Notes: generated by a model not told the origin, from the letters alone. Counted from the first letter of the stretch, positions 45,027 to 55,931 are shown. The stretch: DNA of 64,000 nucleotides from Auriscalpium vulgare (GCA_019915015.1 JAHBBC010000044.1:124001-188000); one strand, 5' to 3'. Program-made: numbers and translations.

Positions 45027-46642
45027 TGATGACCAAACTCGTCGGACAGGCGGTCAGATGACAAAACCAAACCCTGCTCGTTGAGTAGTACTGTTTTAGT
45101 TGGGGGGCGTGTCCCAGGTCTACCAGAGGGCTCGGAGAGTCGCAGCTGTCACTGGGGAAGTGTAGCGGGCGACGGGGGATGAGGGGGAGTGTCGGCGAAG
45201 GTGTGGGCGGCAATACAAGGCTTGGGGTGGCGTAGCGAGAGTCGGGGAGGTAGGGCAAAGGTCGGGGACGATAGGCGACGCTGGGCGACGATGGGCGACG
45301 ATAGGGCGAAGGTTCTCAATATGCAAGTGCGTAAACGATGCGCTGCGAAGGTGAATTCGATGTCGATGTCGATAAAAGGGCTAAACGATGCGCTGCGAAG
45401 GTGAAAGACGATAGTTCTCGAGGTTTGAGGTGCTGTCTCTGGGGGGAGAAGTTCCTATTGCATGCAGACACTGCTAGCTACACTTATACATGAGAAAATG
45501 TGTCGGAGTAGCTACATGAGTCATGCGATGCAGTCAGCGAAGCCGTGCGAAGCATTGGCGAATTATAGCGAATGAGAGAGAAGAGATATCAAAGGCCTAG
45601 ACACAAAAGCGGAGATATCTCCAGCAAAGTCTCCGAGACGCTCGGGGCGCATCAGCGACGCATCAAAAGTGGTCGTTGATCCGGATCACTGATGGCTCGG
45701 GCTTGGGCACTGTCTCCTGCGTTGCTGAGCGATATCTCGATGTTCAGCGAGTCACTGTATCGTTGGCGAGTTGCTGAGAGACCCTAGACGTGTATCTGAG
45801 CTCGCTGAACATAGGCAAACATAGGCGAACGGCTGGAACATGAGGGGACAGTATCGCGACGGTCTAGGCGCAACTATGATGCTATCTTCGGCGAAACCTC
45901 CGGGATGCTCGGGATGCGACAGCGATGCATCGGGAGTGGTTGATGATCCGGTCCGCTGATGTCTCGGGCTCGGGGATCGTCTCCGATGTCGCTGGGCAAT
46001 AGCTCGATGGTCTGGGAGTCTGCGCTGCATCTCTGAGTCGCTGGGAGGTCGGGCATGTGCAGCTGTGTCCGCTGAGTACAGGCGAGCGCCGGCAAACGGC
46101 TGCGATGACGTGGACGGGGTCGCTATCTCATGGCTCGGGCTTCGGCGATGTGGGCTAATTGATGTGAGACATGGCCAAGATCCGACGGACTATGCAGTTG
46201 ATGGACTGCTCTAGATGCTCGGACGAGTCGGGCGACCGCGGCGATGACGTGGCTGGCGCAGGCGGACGGTGCAAACGTGTAGCGATGCTCGGGCGAAGCA
46301 GCGATGTCAAGTGCGAGTGTGCGCGAGCTGTGTATGCACGCCTGAACGTATAGCGAGTCGGTGCGACCTTGGGAGAACATTGTCCGACTGCTGATGAGTG
46401 ACTAGGGTGCAGGGGACGTGGCGTGACTTTGGCGACTGTCGTAGGATGATGTGCGAGTAAGAGCGAGCATCGGCGAACTGCAGCGAACGATTGCGCGGAC
46501 AGCTACAGCGCTAGCTGTTGTGCGAGTGTGTCGGCAGGAACGATAGAGTTGGGGATGCGTGGCGACGGTCGGAGCTGCTGTGTGAGTGCCACAGTGCATC
46601 GAAAATGCGCAAACAGTAGCCACGCGCGTAGCAGGCGTATCA
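45027..46642 (-). repeat. D' solo LTR (1616 bp) in a hAT intron, TSD ACGT
   Basis: Plus strand starts TGATGACC and ends GGCGTATCA; on the minus strand it runs TGATACGCC...GTCATCA. ACGT flanks both sides (45023-45026 and 46643-46646). Removing it leaves a hAT intron with donor GTACGT and acceptor CTACAG. Size, ends and 4 bp duplication match the element D LTR, but the body is diverged. No internal region, so it is a solo LTR. Confidence 0.82.
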
Positions 46643-46648
46643 ACGTAC

Positions 46649-46930
46649 GAGCAATCTGTTGCGCAAGGCCGTCATCTGGCTTTTGAATATGTCAATAATC
46701 TCCGCACGAGTTGCCTTCCGCCCTGGAATTACTACGCCGTTAGTAGCGCGAGCGGCAACATTAATCATGTTCTTGAAGCTTGGATGATCAAATGCTTGAA
46801 TCGGCTGCACAGCACGTCAGCAAAATTGATCACAGGAAAATCAAGAAGCCCATACCTGGTTTGTCTCTATAAGCCATTGGATCGCGGCGTTGCAAAAGAG
46901 CTTGTCCGATGATGGGCACCAGACGGTAGT
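46649..46930 (-). pseudogene. Element G: hAT transposase upstream exons
   Basis: Minus strand: an exon ending LFCNAAIQWLIETNQ, a 51 bp intron (GTATGG...TGCAG, about 46861-46811), then PIQAFDHPSFKNMIN ... TALRNRLL ending at 46649. The pattern (WLIETNQP, DHPSF) is the region before the catalytic core in basidiomycete hAT transposases. It continues across the D' LTR into SNAVKGSIS at 44964. The N-terminal BED-finger part is missing. Confidence 0.72.
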
Positions 46931-47115
46931 AGGGCGGAAATGGGTAGTTTCCTATCCCTAGAGCGCTGTCAGTGGTACCGCGTTGTTGTGCGAGCGAGTC
47001 GTCACGTTCCCAAAGGTTCGCGAAGTGACTCCACCGATACGCGGATCGTGGTCGTAACGGTGCTGCGGTCCGAACTCGAACGGGACACCTTTGCGAGTGA
47101 GATGCGTCAAGACGT
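46931..47115. other. Unassigned strip between hAT remnant and element D
   Basis: On the minus strand it reads VLTHLTRKGVPFEFG, close to LTHLTRKDVPFEF in the element A pol, then diverges. Possibly a short scrap of an A-like pol. Too short to name. It ends ACGT, the element D target site. Confidence 0.35.
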
Positions 47116-48339
47116 TGATACGCCTCGCCCCGCGCTGCGAGGCGATCGTTACGGAATTTTCGCACTTTCGTCAAGTCGACAGATACACAATTCCGGAGAT
47201 CGCAGCGTCGCGCAGCAGTGCTCCGACCACTCGCTTAGTTCTTCCGACCGCTCGCAAGATCGGAGCCAGAGTTCCGACCGTTGGAGTCTCGCAGAGCTGT
47301 CGCCCAATCAGAATCATACCTTGGACACCACGCTCGGACCAGCAACTCCGTCGCACGCATCACACGCAGTCATCCGACCACTCGCTCATTATTCCGATTG
47401 CCGCCATGCGACCTCGAGCACAGCGTCTCCCACAGTTGTCACAATGCGTCGGAATTCCATCAGACATTTCGATCATCGAGATCATCGTTTCAGCACGTGT
47501 GCCACGTCTCTCCGACGTGTCTGCAACTTCCGAGTACCCCCACAGTTGCGCCATTGTCCTCCGACCATTGTCTAGCCCAGCTCTCGAGTTTGCGCCACAT
47601 TCCTTCGATCCCGATTGTTCTGCGGTCGGACCAGCACTCCGATTATCCCTCCACCGTTCCGACCATCGCACGCGCAACACCGGAGCATTCTTCCAACTGT
47701 TCGACGAGTTGCAAGATCGCAACACTCACCTGCGACCCCCTCGCACGTCGGAGTGCATTACGATTACTCTTAATCGTTTCTTTCTTCAACCAAGTCAGGC
47801 CAAAACGTGAACACATTATAAGTCGCTTTAGGAAATAGATCCCACGGTCAAGTTGCGTCGTCCCAACTGCCTTTTTCAGTAATTCTTAGCTAAGCAGGTC
47901 CTGCCGCACCTTGCAGGATCCTCACACTTCAACTATAGCACTAGCATGGTTCTCATGACGAGTACTCTTCATTATGATTCCTCCTAATCATTTATTTCCT
48001 TCATCAGTCAGGCAAAATGCATGCATTAGAAAGATTGCTCTAGGAGATATGTCCCAAAGCTTGGACTAAAGTCAAGTCGTGTCATCCCACCTGCCTAATT
48101 CTGTAATTCTTAGCTAAGTAGCTACTGCCTGCCCTGTGATTTACACACCTTTGCACTGCAAAGACACTCGTGTCTGCGAGTATTTTGCATTTTCCAAGCT
48201 AATTAGCATTGATATACACATGATACCAATTGTTCTCAAGTCAGAAGAGAAGGCCTTCTAACTTCCCTTTTTGGTAACATGTTCCCACGGGGTGACAATG
48301 GTGAGGTTGGCAATTGGGAGGGCTCTAGTTGCTAACTAC

Positions 48340-49579
48340 CACCGCGGGTTGCCCCAAATCGCTCCCGGCGTGTAAGTGGCGGGGATGTGGGATCTATCCC
48401 GCATCTACGCCATTTATGCGCAGAATCGCCGCGACGCGCAAAAGTAGCGGCGAGACGGGATCGCCGCCGTTTCTGCGCCGGTTCTATCCCAGATTCGCGC
48501 CAGTTCTGCGCATGTAGCAGATTCAGGACCCTGGCCGGCTGGTTTGCTTCGACATATTGCAATATACTAATACTGCATGCTTGTATTGACTGGATTATGC
48601 TACATATGGGACAGTCTACGGTACAAATGACTACAATACCCGTCACTCTTGCTCACGTCGCCCTTCGCTCACCTGCAGGGCTGTCTCAGCGGCTCTGTAG
48701 CACGTCACAATGAGCAATCAGATAGGACAGACATGAAGAATACTGACCGTGGCCGAAGAAGCGTGGAGCTCGAGAAAGTGAACTAAATGCATAGGATGAG
48801 CCGAGTCCGACAGACTGAGTGTAGCGGAAGCAGGACTTACCTCCACTGCAATCGGGACCGACCTACGACGAAAAGGTGAGTAACAGCGCCCCAAAAGAGA
48901 CATATAGCACTCACCCGGAGCGCATATATCCAGCTTGAGATGCCCTCGAGGCCTCTGCAGCGGGTGTGGCGCGCATACCTGGGCTGAGCCTCCATGCTTC
49001 GTACATCCGGTGTTTGTTCTCCCTTCCCCACGAGTCACAGCGCCTTCATCCCAGACTCGTCTCATCCCGGGCGGGCGCGGGGTGGAGGGCTCACGTACAG
49101 TAATGTCTCGTATGGTGCCGTGTGCGCCGAGTGGACAATAAACATGATTCTAAAAATAAAAAAAAATAAAAAACCTGGGCTGAGCACACCATCGACGTTG
49201 CTCGAGTAAGCCGAGGAGTCGACATTCGGAGGCTCAATGAGGAGGGGACGAGTCTTGGAGGCAGGGCAGGAGGGCAGGGCGTGCGGGTGAGGGAGGTGGT
49301 GGTGTGGGGGAAAGGGAGCTCAAGAGACAAGTCGAGAGGCTGCGGTATAAATGAGAGACGACTCGGACGTGTTGTTTGCGCGTTGTTTGGCTTGAGCCGC
49401 GCGGCACTGGCTCGGCATCGTGTGTACCGGAAATATATTTGGTGGCGATTTAGGCCGCAAATTTACGCTGGGGGTAAATGTGGCGGAAATGGCACGGAGC
49501 GTCGATTTGGCGGAGAGGTAGCGTAGATATTGTATCTACTCCACATCTATCTGGAGGCGATTTAGGGCAACCCGCGGTG
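48340..49579. mobile_element. Small TIR DNA transposon in H2 (1240 bp, TSD TAC)
   Basis: Inverted ends CACCGCGGGTTGCCC(C/T)AAAT agree over about 24 bases with one mismatch. TAC flanks both sides (48337-48339, 49580-49582). Three-base duplications occur in PIF/Harbinger and CACTA groups; the class is not decided. No transposase frame, so non-autonomous. Absent from H1 and H3. Confidence 0.75.
48990..49173 (+). mobile_element. Retroposed sequence with A-rich tail and 12 bp target duplication
   Basis: CCTGGGCTGAGC occurs at 48978-48989 and 49174-49185. The 184 bases between end in an A-rich tail (AAAAATAAAAAAAAATAAAAAA), with AATAAA about 10-15 bases before it. This is the footprint of LINE-type retroposition of a polyadenylated RNA. 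I do not recognise the source transcript. Confidence 0.7.
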
Positions 49580-50079
49580 TACCATGCATTATATATACCA
49601 GAAGTGTTGAAAGGATGTTGATCATGTGAATAGCCAATAATATAATTCCTCAACAAGCGTGGGAAAATGACGCAGTTGAATCAGGCAGACTGGGATTTTT
49701 GCCGGTCAATGAGTCATTGCTTACTAATCCCGGGGATAAAGTACCCGGTTACCCGGTAATTGAGCAATTTTTAGCTAAGTAGCTCCTGCCCAATGTTTTT
49801 CAACACCTTCTCACTTCCAAAGACACTCATGTCTGCAAGTATTTTGCGTTTTGCAAGCTAACCAGCAACAATATGAACATGTTTTCAATTGTTCTCGAGT
49901 CAGCAAAAAATACTGCACGATTTCCATTTTAGGTAATATTTTCCCACGGGTAGGCCAAACACGCACCATGACGCATCAACCGGCACTTTCAACTATGTGC
50001 AGGTTTAAACGCGTCATGGTGCACAAACCCGGCTACTACAATACCCGGGCTGAATAATTATATTATTAAAAAGTCGCAC

Positions 50080-50155
50080 AGAGGGAGAATTGAACCTACA
50101 ACCTCTTGGTTCTTTATATCAACCAATAGTATTGACCACTACACTACAAGGCCAT
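50080..50155 (-). repeat. tRNA-like segment (SINE-like) in H2
   Basis: On the minus strand GGCCTTGTAGTGTAGTGGTC resembles an A box and GTAGGTTCAATTC a B box. A diverged counterpart of the segment in H1 and H3. Acceptor pairing is absent, so not a tRNA gene. Confidence 0.45.
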
Positions 50156-50790
50156 TCAGCTTTGTAGGATATGTACAGTACTTGTTGACCTTCTATCTTC
50201 TCCTGCCCTACAAGACAATTTGCTCTTTGCATCAATTTCTTTCCCCTTCTTTGGTACTTTGGGAAAAGATATATATATATAAAGCTACAATTATTGTGAT
50301 TTGCAAAATGGATGAGATTCACTGAAAAAAAGAGTTCAGAGGTCTTCGACCCATGGGCTGCGGCGCCACCAGGTGCCGTGGCTTCGCTCTTGACTCCAAC
50401 GCTTACACATCACCGCTGCTTCCCACAACATGTGACGTGTTGTCGCTGTCGTGCTGACGTGCCATGAGACATCGACAACATGTATCTCAGCTTCTACTGC
50501 ACCTGTGGAGGTGGTTCTGGGCTCAATCGAGATAGTGATGTATACTATCATGACTGATTCACATATACATGCAATTCTATGGTTCTACTGTGGATAGAAA
50601 TTACATACATGTGAAAATGAAATACAACTCTTTTGCCGTGAAATACAGCATCAGATAAACTCTTGGGCATCTTAGGAATACATGACATCCAAGCCCTTGA
50701 TTGAGCCTGGAACCGCCTCCATAGGCGTAGTGGAAGCCAAGATACACATTGTCGATGTCGTGTGGCACGTCAGCACAACGGTGACGGCAC

Positions 50791-51405
50791 TGATACACAT
50801 CGCTCCATGCTGCGAGGCGATCATTACAGAATTTTCGCACTTTCATCAAGTCGACAGACACACAATTCTGAAGATCGCAGCATCGCACAGCAGTGCTCCG
50901 ACCACCTGATTAGTTCTTCCAACCGCTCGCAAGATTGGAGTCTTGCAGAGCAGTCACGCAATCGGAATCATACCTTGAACACCACACTCGCGCCAGCGAC
51001 GCTGTCGCACGCAGCACACACAGTCATCCGACCACTTGCTCGTTGTTCCAACTGCCACCATGTGACCTCGAGCACAGCACCTCCCACAGCTGTCACAATG
51101 CGTCGGAATTCCATCAGACATGTTTACTGTTGAGATTGGCATCAGAATGTATGCACGATGCCACTCCAGTCACTGTGACATCTGTATTCCTCTGCAGTCG
51201 CACTATTGTCCTCTGACCATTGTTCACCTCAGTTCTTGTACTCACACTGCATCGTTCTGATCCCGATTGTTTTGTATTTTTATCAGCGTCCCGATTATTG
51301 CCTCAGGATTCTGACCACCATTCCGGAGCATTCTTACCGGAAGAATAATCACAACGTCACAACATTGCAACACTCACCTCCGACCACCTAGTGCATCGGA
51401 GCATG
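50791..51405 (+). repeat. Old element-D-type LTR fragment inside H2
   Basis: Starts TGATACACATCGCTCC and follows 47116-47757 in order (GCTGCGAGGCGATC, TTTTCGCACTTTC, TCAAGTCGACAGA), with many substitutions. Corresponds to the LTR blocks in H1 and H3. Confidence 0.68.
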
Positions 51406-51882
51406 CAGGATGTTGAGCTACCACCCAGTGATAGAGACAATCCCCAAGCCTAGACTGTCAGCAATTTTTCTTGGGTATATTTAATGGCCAAGCCCCTCTC
51501 CCCCCTGCCCCCTAAATGATTAAGAGTAATTGTACTGCCATGCTTGCACTGGCCATTTCCCACCAAGTTCTACCATTCGCCACACCTCCATTGTCTCCTG
51601 TTCTGGTCGTATTGTCTTGTTCGACATTGTAGGATGTCTCTCCCACACTTCTTGACAGCGCAGATCGTTTCCCATGTGCTTGCACTGCCCTCCTGACAGC
51701 GCTGATCACTTGCTCCACATTGTTCTCCACAGCATCGCAGACCTTCTGATATGTTCTATGGACTCTCCCCCATTGTCTGTACCATGTGCGACTTGCGCAC
51801 CATCGTTTGCTTTTGTTCCGACTCGTTTTCCTTTGTTCCGGCTCCATTCTCGATCGGACTCGTACTGTAGCGGTCGAAACAC

Positions 51883-51890
51883 ATAAATAG
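51883..51890 (+). promoter_or_regulatory. TATA-like box in element D LTR
   Basis: ATAAATAG within CACATAAATAGCGG, in the part of the LTR after H2. H2 does not remove it. Inferred. Confidence 0.4.
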
Positions 51891-52616
51891 CGGTCGCATC
51901 CATGCTGCAATACAGATTCGGTTCCCCCCGCACGGTTCAGATCTCATTCGACGCCCATAACGCCTCGTCTCTATCGTATAGTTAGCTCGAGGCTAGCTCT
52001 GTCGCCTTTGCCTTTGCCTTTGTCTTTGTTGTCGTCGTCCCGCACTCAGCTTATCGTTCTCCTCGCTCTCATCTTGTTCCATCGTCGTCCCATTAGCCAT
52101 TGCCCTCGCACTTCGTCGCTCCGACCGTCTTGCGACATCGGAGATCGCAGTTGCGTTCCGCTCGTCCCGCAGCAATCGCAACATCGATTGGCATGCTCGC
52201 ACCACTCATTCCTATCTTCCGACCACCGCCCCCGCTCCTCCGACCGTCCACACGCCTCTGCGTCGTTGCCTGCACGACTCATCGTCGCTCCGACCGTCTT
52301 GCAACCTCGGAGATTGCAGTCTTGACTCTGTCGTCTCGCAGCGGTCGCAGCCTCGATCGCACCACTCGCACCACTTGTCCACACATTCCGACCATCGCAT
52401 CTGCGCCTCCGACCCCTCATCGACGATTCTCCGACCGATCACGCATTCCGACCGGCGCATCCGATCGCACACCTCCCCACACTCGTCGGAGACGCACTCT
52501 GATTGTCTTCGGGACCCTGACGCTCACTCGCACACATCACGGTACCCTCACCAGCGCTCTAGGGATCTGGTATCTGACACATTACCACCCTACTACCTGT
52601 GGGTGCCCATCACTTT

Positions 52617-52634
52617 TGGAGCCCACCGCGAGGG
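52617..52634 (+). other. Primer binding site of element D
   Basis: TGGAGCCCACCGCGAGGG, identical to element A and also four bases after the LTR. Confidence 0.82.
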
Positions 52635-52859
52635 ACCAGTCAGGCTTTCTCCGGAGATTTTGGCAGTGTTTCTACCCCTCTAGCACACGTCGGAACATTC
52701 TCGTCGAGTTCCGACTCCCATCTACGCCTTTGCGACCTATCATATTCCGATTCCGATCACAGCCACTCGCTCATCTCCCCAGCCATCGTCGCAGCTTGCA
52801 CCCATTCATCCAATCGCATCACGACATCCCGCACCTGCTCTCCGACACGTCGCACAGCC

Positions 52860-54422
52860 ATGGCCACTCGTATGCCACCTCGCGGTGCGAAAACGGCACC
52901 CATTTTCGCTTCCGACCCTCGCTCTGTTCGAAGGTTTTTCTCCGACTTTGAAACAGTCGCAGCGCTCGCTGGTCTTACCTCCGACCGTGCGAAGAAGGAC
53001 CAGGCCCAGTACTATGTTCCGATCGAAGTCGCGGACCTCTTTGACAGCATTCCCGAGTTCAATGACGCAAGCACCTTCAGCGATTTCAAGACGGCCGTCA
53101 CATCGCTCTACCCCGGAGCTGATCAAGATCGGACATATTCGTCTTCCGACCTCGAGACACTCATTGCGACCACTCGAACAATCCCTGCGATCACGCTCGA
53201 TGAGTTTGCGGCGTACCACCGAGAATTCCTAGCCATCTCGGGGTTCCTCATCAGGCAGAACCGTTACTCGGCGCTCCAGCAGAAGTCCGATTTTCCTCGT
53301 GGCATTCCTAACACACTCTGGGATCGCATCAGTGTTCGCCTGCAGGTCATGAAGCCGGACGTCATTCCAGGAGATTCATACGACGTTTCCGACGTCAACA
53401 GCGCCGCTCAGTTCGTTCTCCAGCCTCGCACTCGATCAATGGATCGGAACGTTGCCATAGCAGTCCTGACCGATCGGACACCCATACCGCCATTGCCACC
53501 AGCTTCTCTTGCTGTCCCGATCGCAGACCCAGTCGCATCGTTCGTCCGAACATTTATGCAAGGAGGCACCCCACCAGTCACAGCACCAATCGCAGCAGGC
53601 ACTCTTCACTCCGCAGCCGTCGTTGCTACACCTCTGACTCATGGCCAAGTCGCGACTCAGCTCATGGTCGACCTCACTCCGAAGACAGTACTTCCGACAT
53701 CGCTCCCGACCTCCGATCGCATTGCTGCTATTGAAGCGGAGATAGTGTTTCTTCTTGAACAGCAGGCGCTCGCACAGGAGTATGACAATCTCGCAGCGGT
53801 GCTCGAGCAGCCTGAAGTCGCCGACATCGCTACAGAACGCGAACCAGCTATGTCCAGTGCAACAATTGCTGCGGCTCCAGACTGCGACTCGGATCGGAAC
53901 ACGTTCTATGCCTCCACCACTCCAGCAATGGCGTCGTTTATCCTTGCGAGTGCTCCGACGTGTGGCACATGCATCTCCGACCATTGTGCCGTTCCTCCGA
54001 TCAATTGTGCGGAATTTTTGGAGCCAGTCCTCGCACAGTGCATTCAGGATTGCGATTGCGCCGGCGTCGAGCCAGTGCCTATCGACGACTCCACTGCACC
54101 AGCCACTACGATTTTCGAATCGGAGGACCGCAACTATGCGCAAGACAGCCTCAGCGTCGCGTCGGACATCATCCCAGCCGCTCCAAGCATTATCGCAAGC
54201 TTCCTAGACGACATAGGACGCAGCGCAAGCCTCGATATGGAGTTCCGACCCACATTCTGTGACACGCCTGCACTTCATGCCATTTCCGACCGTCGAAACT
54301 CTCCCGAACTTTCGCAGCCCAATCTCTCGACATCTATCGTTCTCGACAGCGTTCTCAGTGACAACCACACTTGGCGAAACATTTTCCGATTCCTCGACGA
54401 CCACGTCCAGAACATTGGTTGA
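52860..54422 (+). CDS. gag: Element D gag-like protein (520 aa)
   Basis: ATG at 52860 (MATRMPPRGAKTAPIF) aligns with the internal start MATPMPTRGDRQAPKF of the element A gag. Shared features: LYPGAD-DR-Y, a YHREFLAISGFLI stretch and DRI-RLQ. There is no CCHC knuckle or protease motif. A Cys-rich patch occurs near residues 362-402. The TGA at 54420-54422 is followed in the same frame by another 500 codons, so this could be one long gag broken by a single stop. It probably assembles with or borrows element A proteins (inference). Confidence 0.75.
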   Translation: MATRMPPRGAKTAPIFASDPRSVRRFFSDFETVAALAGLTSDRAKKDQAQYYVPIEVADLFDSIPEFNDASTFSDFKTAVTSLYPGADQDRTYSSSDLETLIATTRTIPAITLDEFAAYHREFLAISGFLIRQNRYSALQQKSDFPRGIPNTLWDRISVRLQVMKPDVIPGDSYDVSDVNSAAQFVLQPRTRSMDRNVAIAVLTDRTPIPPLPPASLAVPIADPVASFVRTFMQGGTPPVTAPIAAGTLHSAAVVATPLTHGQVATQLMVDLTPKTVLPTSLPTSDRIAAIEAEIVFLLEQQALAQEYDNLAAVLEQPEVADIATEREPAMSSATIAAAPDCDSDRNTFYASTTPAMASFILASAPTCGTCISDHCAVPPINCAEFLEPVLAQCIQDCDCAGVEPVPIDDSTAPATTIFESEDRNYAQDSLSVASDIIPAAPSIIASFLDDIGRSASLDMEFRPTFCDTPALHAISDRRNSPELSQPNLSTSIVLDSVLSDNHTWRNIFRFLDDHVQNIG

Positions 54423-54434
54423 TCTCCGCAGCAC

Positions 54435-55931
54435 ATGCATGACCCTGGTGGCATGTTGGCCCTCACATCGCCCGAACCCATTGTTCCTCATCGCATTCGC
54501 ATTCCGACCATCCCTCGCAACACTGTCGCAATAGTATCGGAGCACGTTCGAGAGCAGCAACTCGCTCGAGAAAGCCTTCAGAACACTCGCAACTTGTTTG
54601 CAGCACTTCCGACCATGGACTACGACTTGCCAGTCACTCCCGGCGATTCGAATGTTTTGGAGATCGCAACGACGCGGTTGTTTGATCGCTTCAGGCCCCT
54701 CCGATCGCTCAACAATCAAGCACATCGCCATTCACTTCCGACATTCAATTTGGAGACCTTCGGACTGTTCCGCACGCGATCAGCACTTTGCAGCGACCTC
54801 GTCGGACCCAAGGATAACTCCGCAGCAGTCGACACTTGTTCCGATCGAAGATTGTCATGTGTCGCAGCCTTGGCACCGACTGCAGCGCCTGGTCGCTTCA
54901 ATCACAGTATGGAGGAGCCCGCAATCGGAACGATTGAGATCTCGCACCCAGACTCAGCGCACATCATCGACCGGCCACGCAGTCAACTTTGCAAGTCGCC
55001 CGACCAGCCAGCGCTCGCAGAACATCCTTCCGATGTCATAGTCGCAGTACTCGATCGCAACGTCGCCCTCATCATCGGACACGTCTCGCGACTCTGGCGA
55101 CACCCCGGACACATTTCTCGGAGCATTTGCGACATCACCAAATCGCTCCGACCGCTCTACCTCCCGCACCTCGTACTGGTCGTCGCACTGACCGTGGACG
55201 GTCAGGATTTCAGTATGGAGGATGTGATACGCCTCGCCCCGCGCTGCGAGGCGATCGTTACGGAATTTTCGCACTTTCGTCAAGTCGACAGATACACAAT
55301 TCCGGAGATCGCAGCGTCGCGCAGCAGTGCTCCGACCACTCGCTTAGTTCTTCCGACCGCTCGCAAGATCGGAGCCAGAGTTCTGACCGTTGGAGTCTCG
55401 CAGAGCTGTCGCCCAATCAGAATCATACCTTGGACACCACGCTCGGACCAGCAACTCCGTCGCACGCATCACACGCAGTCATCCGACCACTCGCTCATTA
55501 TTCCGATTGCCGCCATGCGACCTCGAGCACAGCGTCTCCCACAGTTGTCACAATGCGTCGGAATTCCATCAGACATTTCGATCATCGAGATCATCGTTTC
55601 AGCACGTGTGCCACGTCTCTCCGACGTGTCTGCAACTTCCGAGTACCCCCACAGTTGCGCCATTGTCCTCCGACCATTGTCTAGCCCAGCTCTCGAGTTT
55701 GCGCCACATTCCTTCGATCCCGATTGTTCTGCGGTCGGACCAGCACTCCGATTATCCCTCCACCGTTCCGACCATCGCACGCGCAACACCGGAGCATTCT
55801 TCCAACTGTTCGACGAGTTGCAAGATCGCAACACTCACCTGCGACCCCCTCGCACGTCGGAGTGCATTCTACCATTCGCCACACCTCCATTGTCTCCTGT
55901 TCTGGTCGTATTGTCTTGTTCGACATTGTAG
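54435..55931 (+). CDS. Element D downstream frame, same phase as gag
   Basis: Opens 12 bases after the gag TGA, in the same phase, so it may be the gag C-terminus. It runs through the 3' LTR start at 55225 and stops at 55931. I see no enzyme motif. The part inside the LTR has the same coding in the 5' LTR copy and is probably not functional protein. Low confidence as a separate protein. Confidence 0.4.
   Translation: MHDPGGMLALTSPEPIVPHRIRIPTIPRNTVAIVSEHVREQQLARESLQNTRNLFAALPTMDYDLPVTPGDSNVLEIATTRLFDRFRPLRSLNNQAHRHSLPTFNLETFGLFRTRSALCSDLVGPKDNSAAVDTCSDRRLSCVAALAPTAAPGRFNHSMEEPAIGTIEISHPDSAHIIDRPRSQLCKSPDQPALAEHPSDVIVAVLDRNVALIIGHVSRLWRHPGHISRSICDITKSLRPLYLPHLVLVVALTVDGQDFSMEDVIRLAPRCEAIVTEFSHFRQVDRYTIPEIAASRSSAPTTRLVLPTARKIGARVLTVGVSQSCRPIRIIPWTPRSDQQLRRTHHTQSSDHSLIIPIAAMRPRAQRLPQLSQCVGIPSDISIIEIIVSARVPRLSDVSATSEYPHSCAIVLRPLSSPALEFAPHSFDPDCSAVGPALRLSLHRSDHRTRNTGAFFQLFDELQDRNTHLRPPRTSECILPFATPPLSPVLVVLSCSTL

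Larger units (their letters stand above)
35795..46119 (+). repeat. Tandem duplication unit 2 (10325 bp)
   Basis: Direct copy of 25470-35794, identical in every frame I compared. It is followed at 46120 by the original right flank, the rest of the D' LTR. Confidence 0.93.
47758..51567 (-). mobile_element. H2: Helitron-like element (3810 bp) in the element D LTR
   Basis: On the minus strand it starts CTTGGTGGG and ends ...GAGTAATCGTAA, inserted between A (47757) and T (51568) with no target duplication, as shown by the intact LTR at 55866/55867. Larger than H1 because the hairpin-end module occurs again at 47977 (TTATGATTCCTCCTAATC) and partly near 49740-50060, and because it carries a TIR element (48340-49579). 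No protein gene seen. Confidence 0.8.
47116..52612 (+). repeat. Element D 5' LTR, split by H2
   Basis: Two parts, 47116-47757 and 51568-52612. The joint is proved by the uninterrupted 3' LTR at 55855-55880 (GTGCA then TTCTACC). A TATA-like ATAAATAG is at 51883-51890. It ends CCCATCA, four bases before the primer site. The whole LTR is rich in TCCGACC-type motifs. ACGT at 47112-47115 is the probable target duplication. Confidence 0.85.

Noticed and set aside
47091..47810. Plus-strand frame of 239 codons, and similar frames at 47281-47838 and 55390-56037
   Set aside because: They lie in the element D LTR, overlap each other in different phases and have no recognisable motif. They reflect the stop-poor composition of the LTR.
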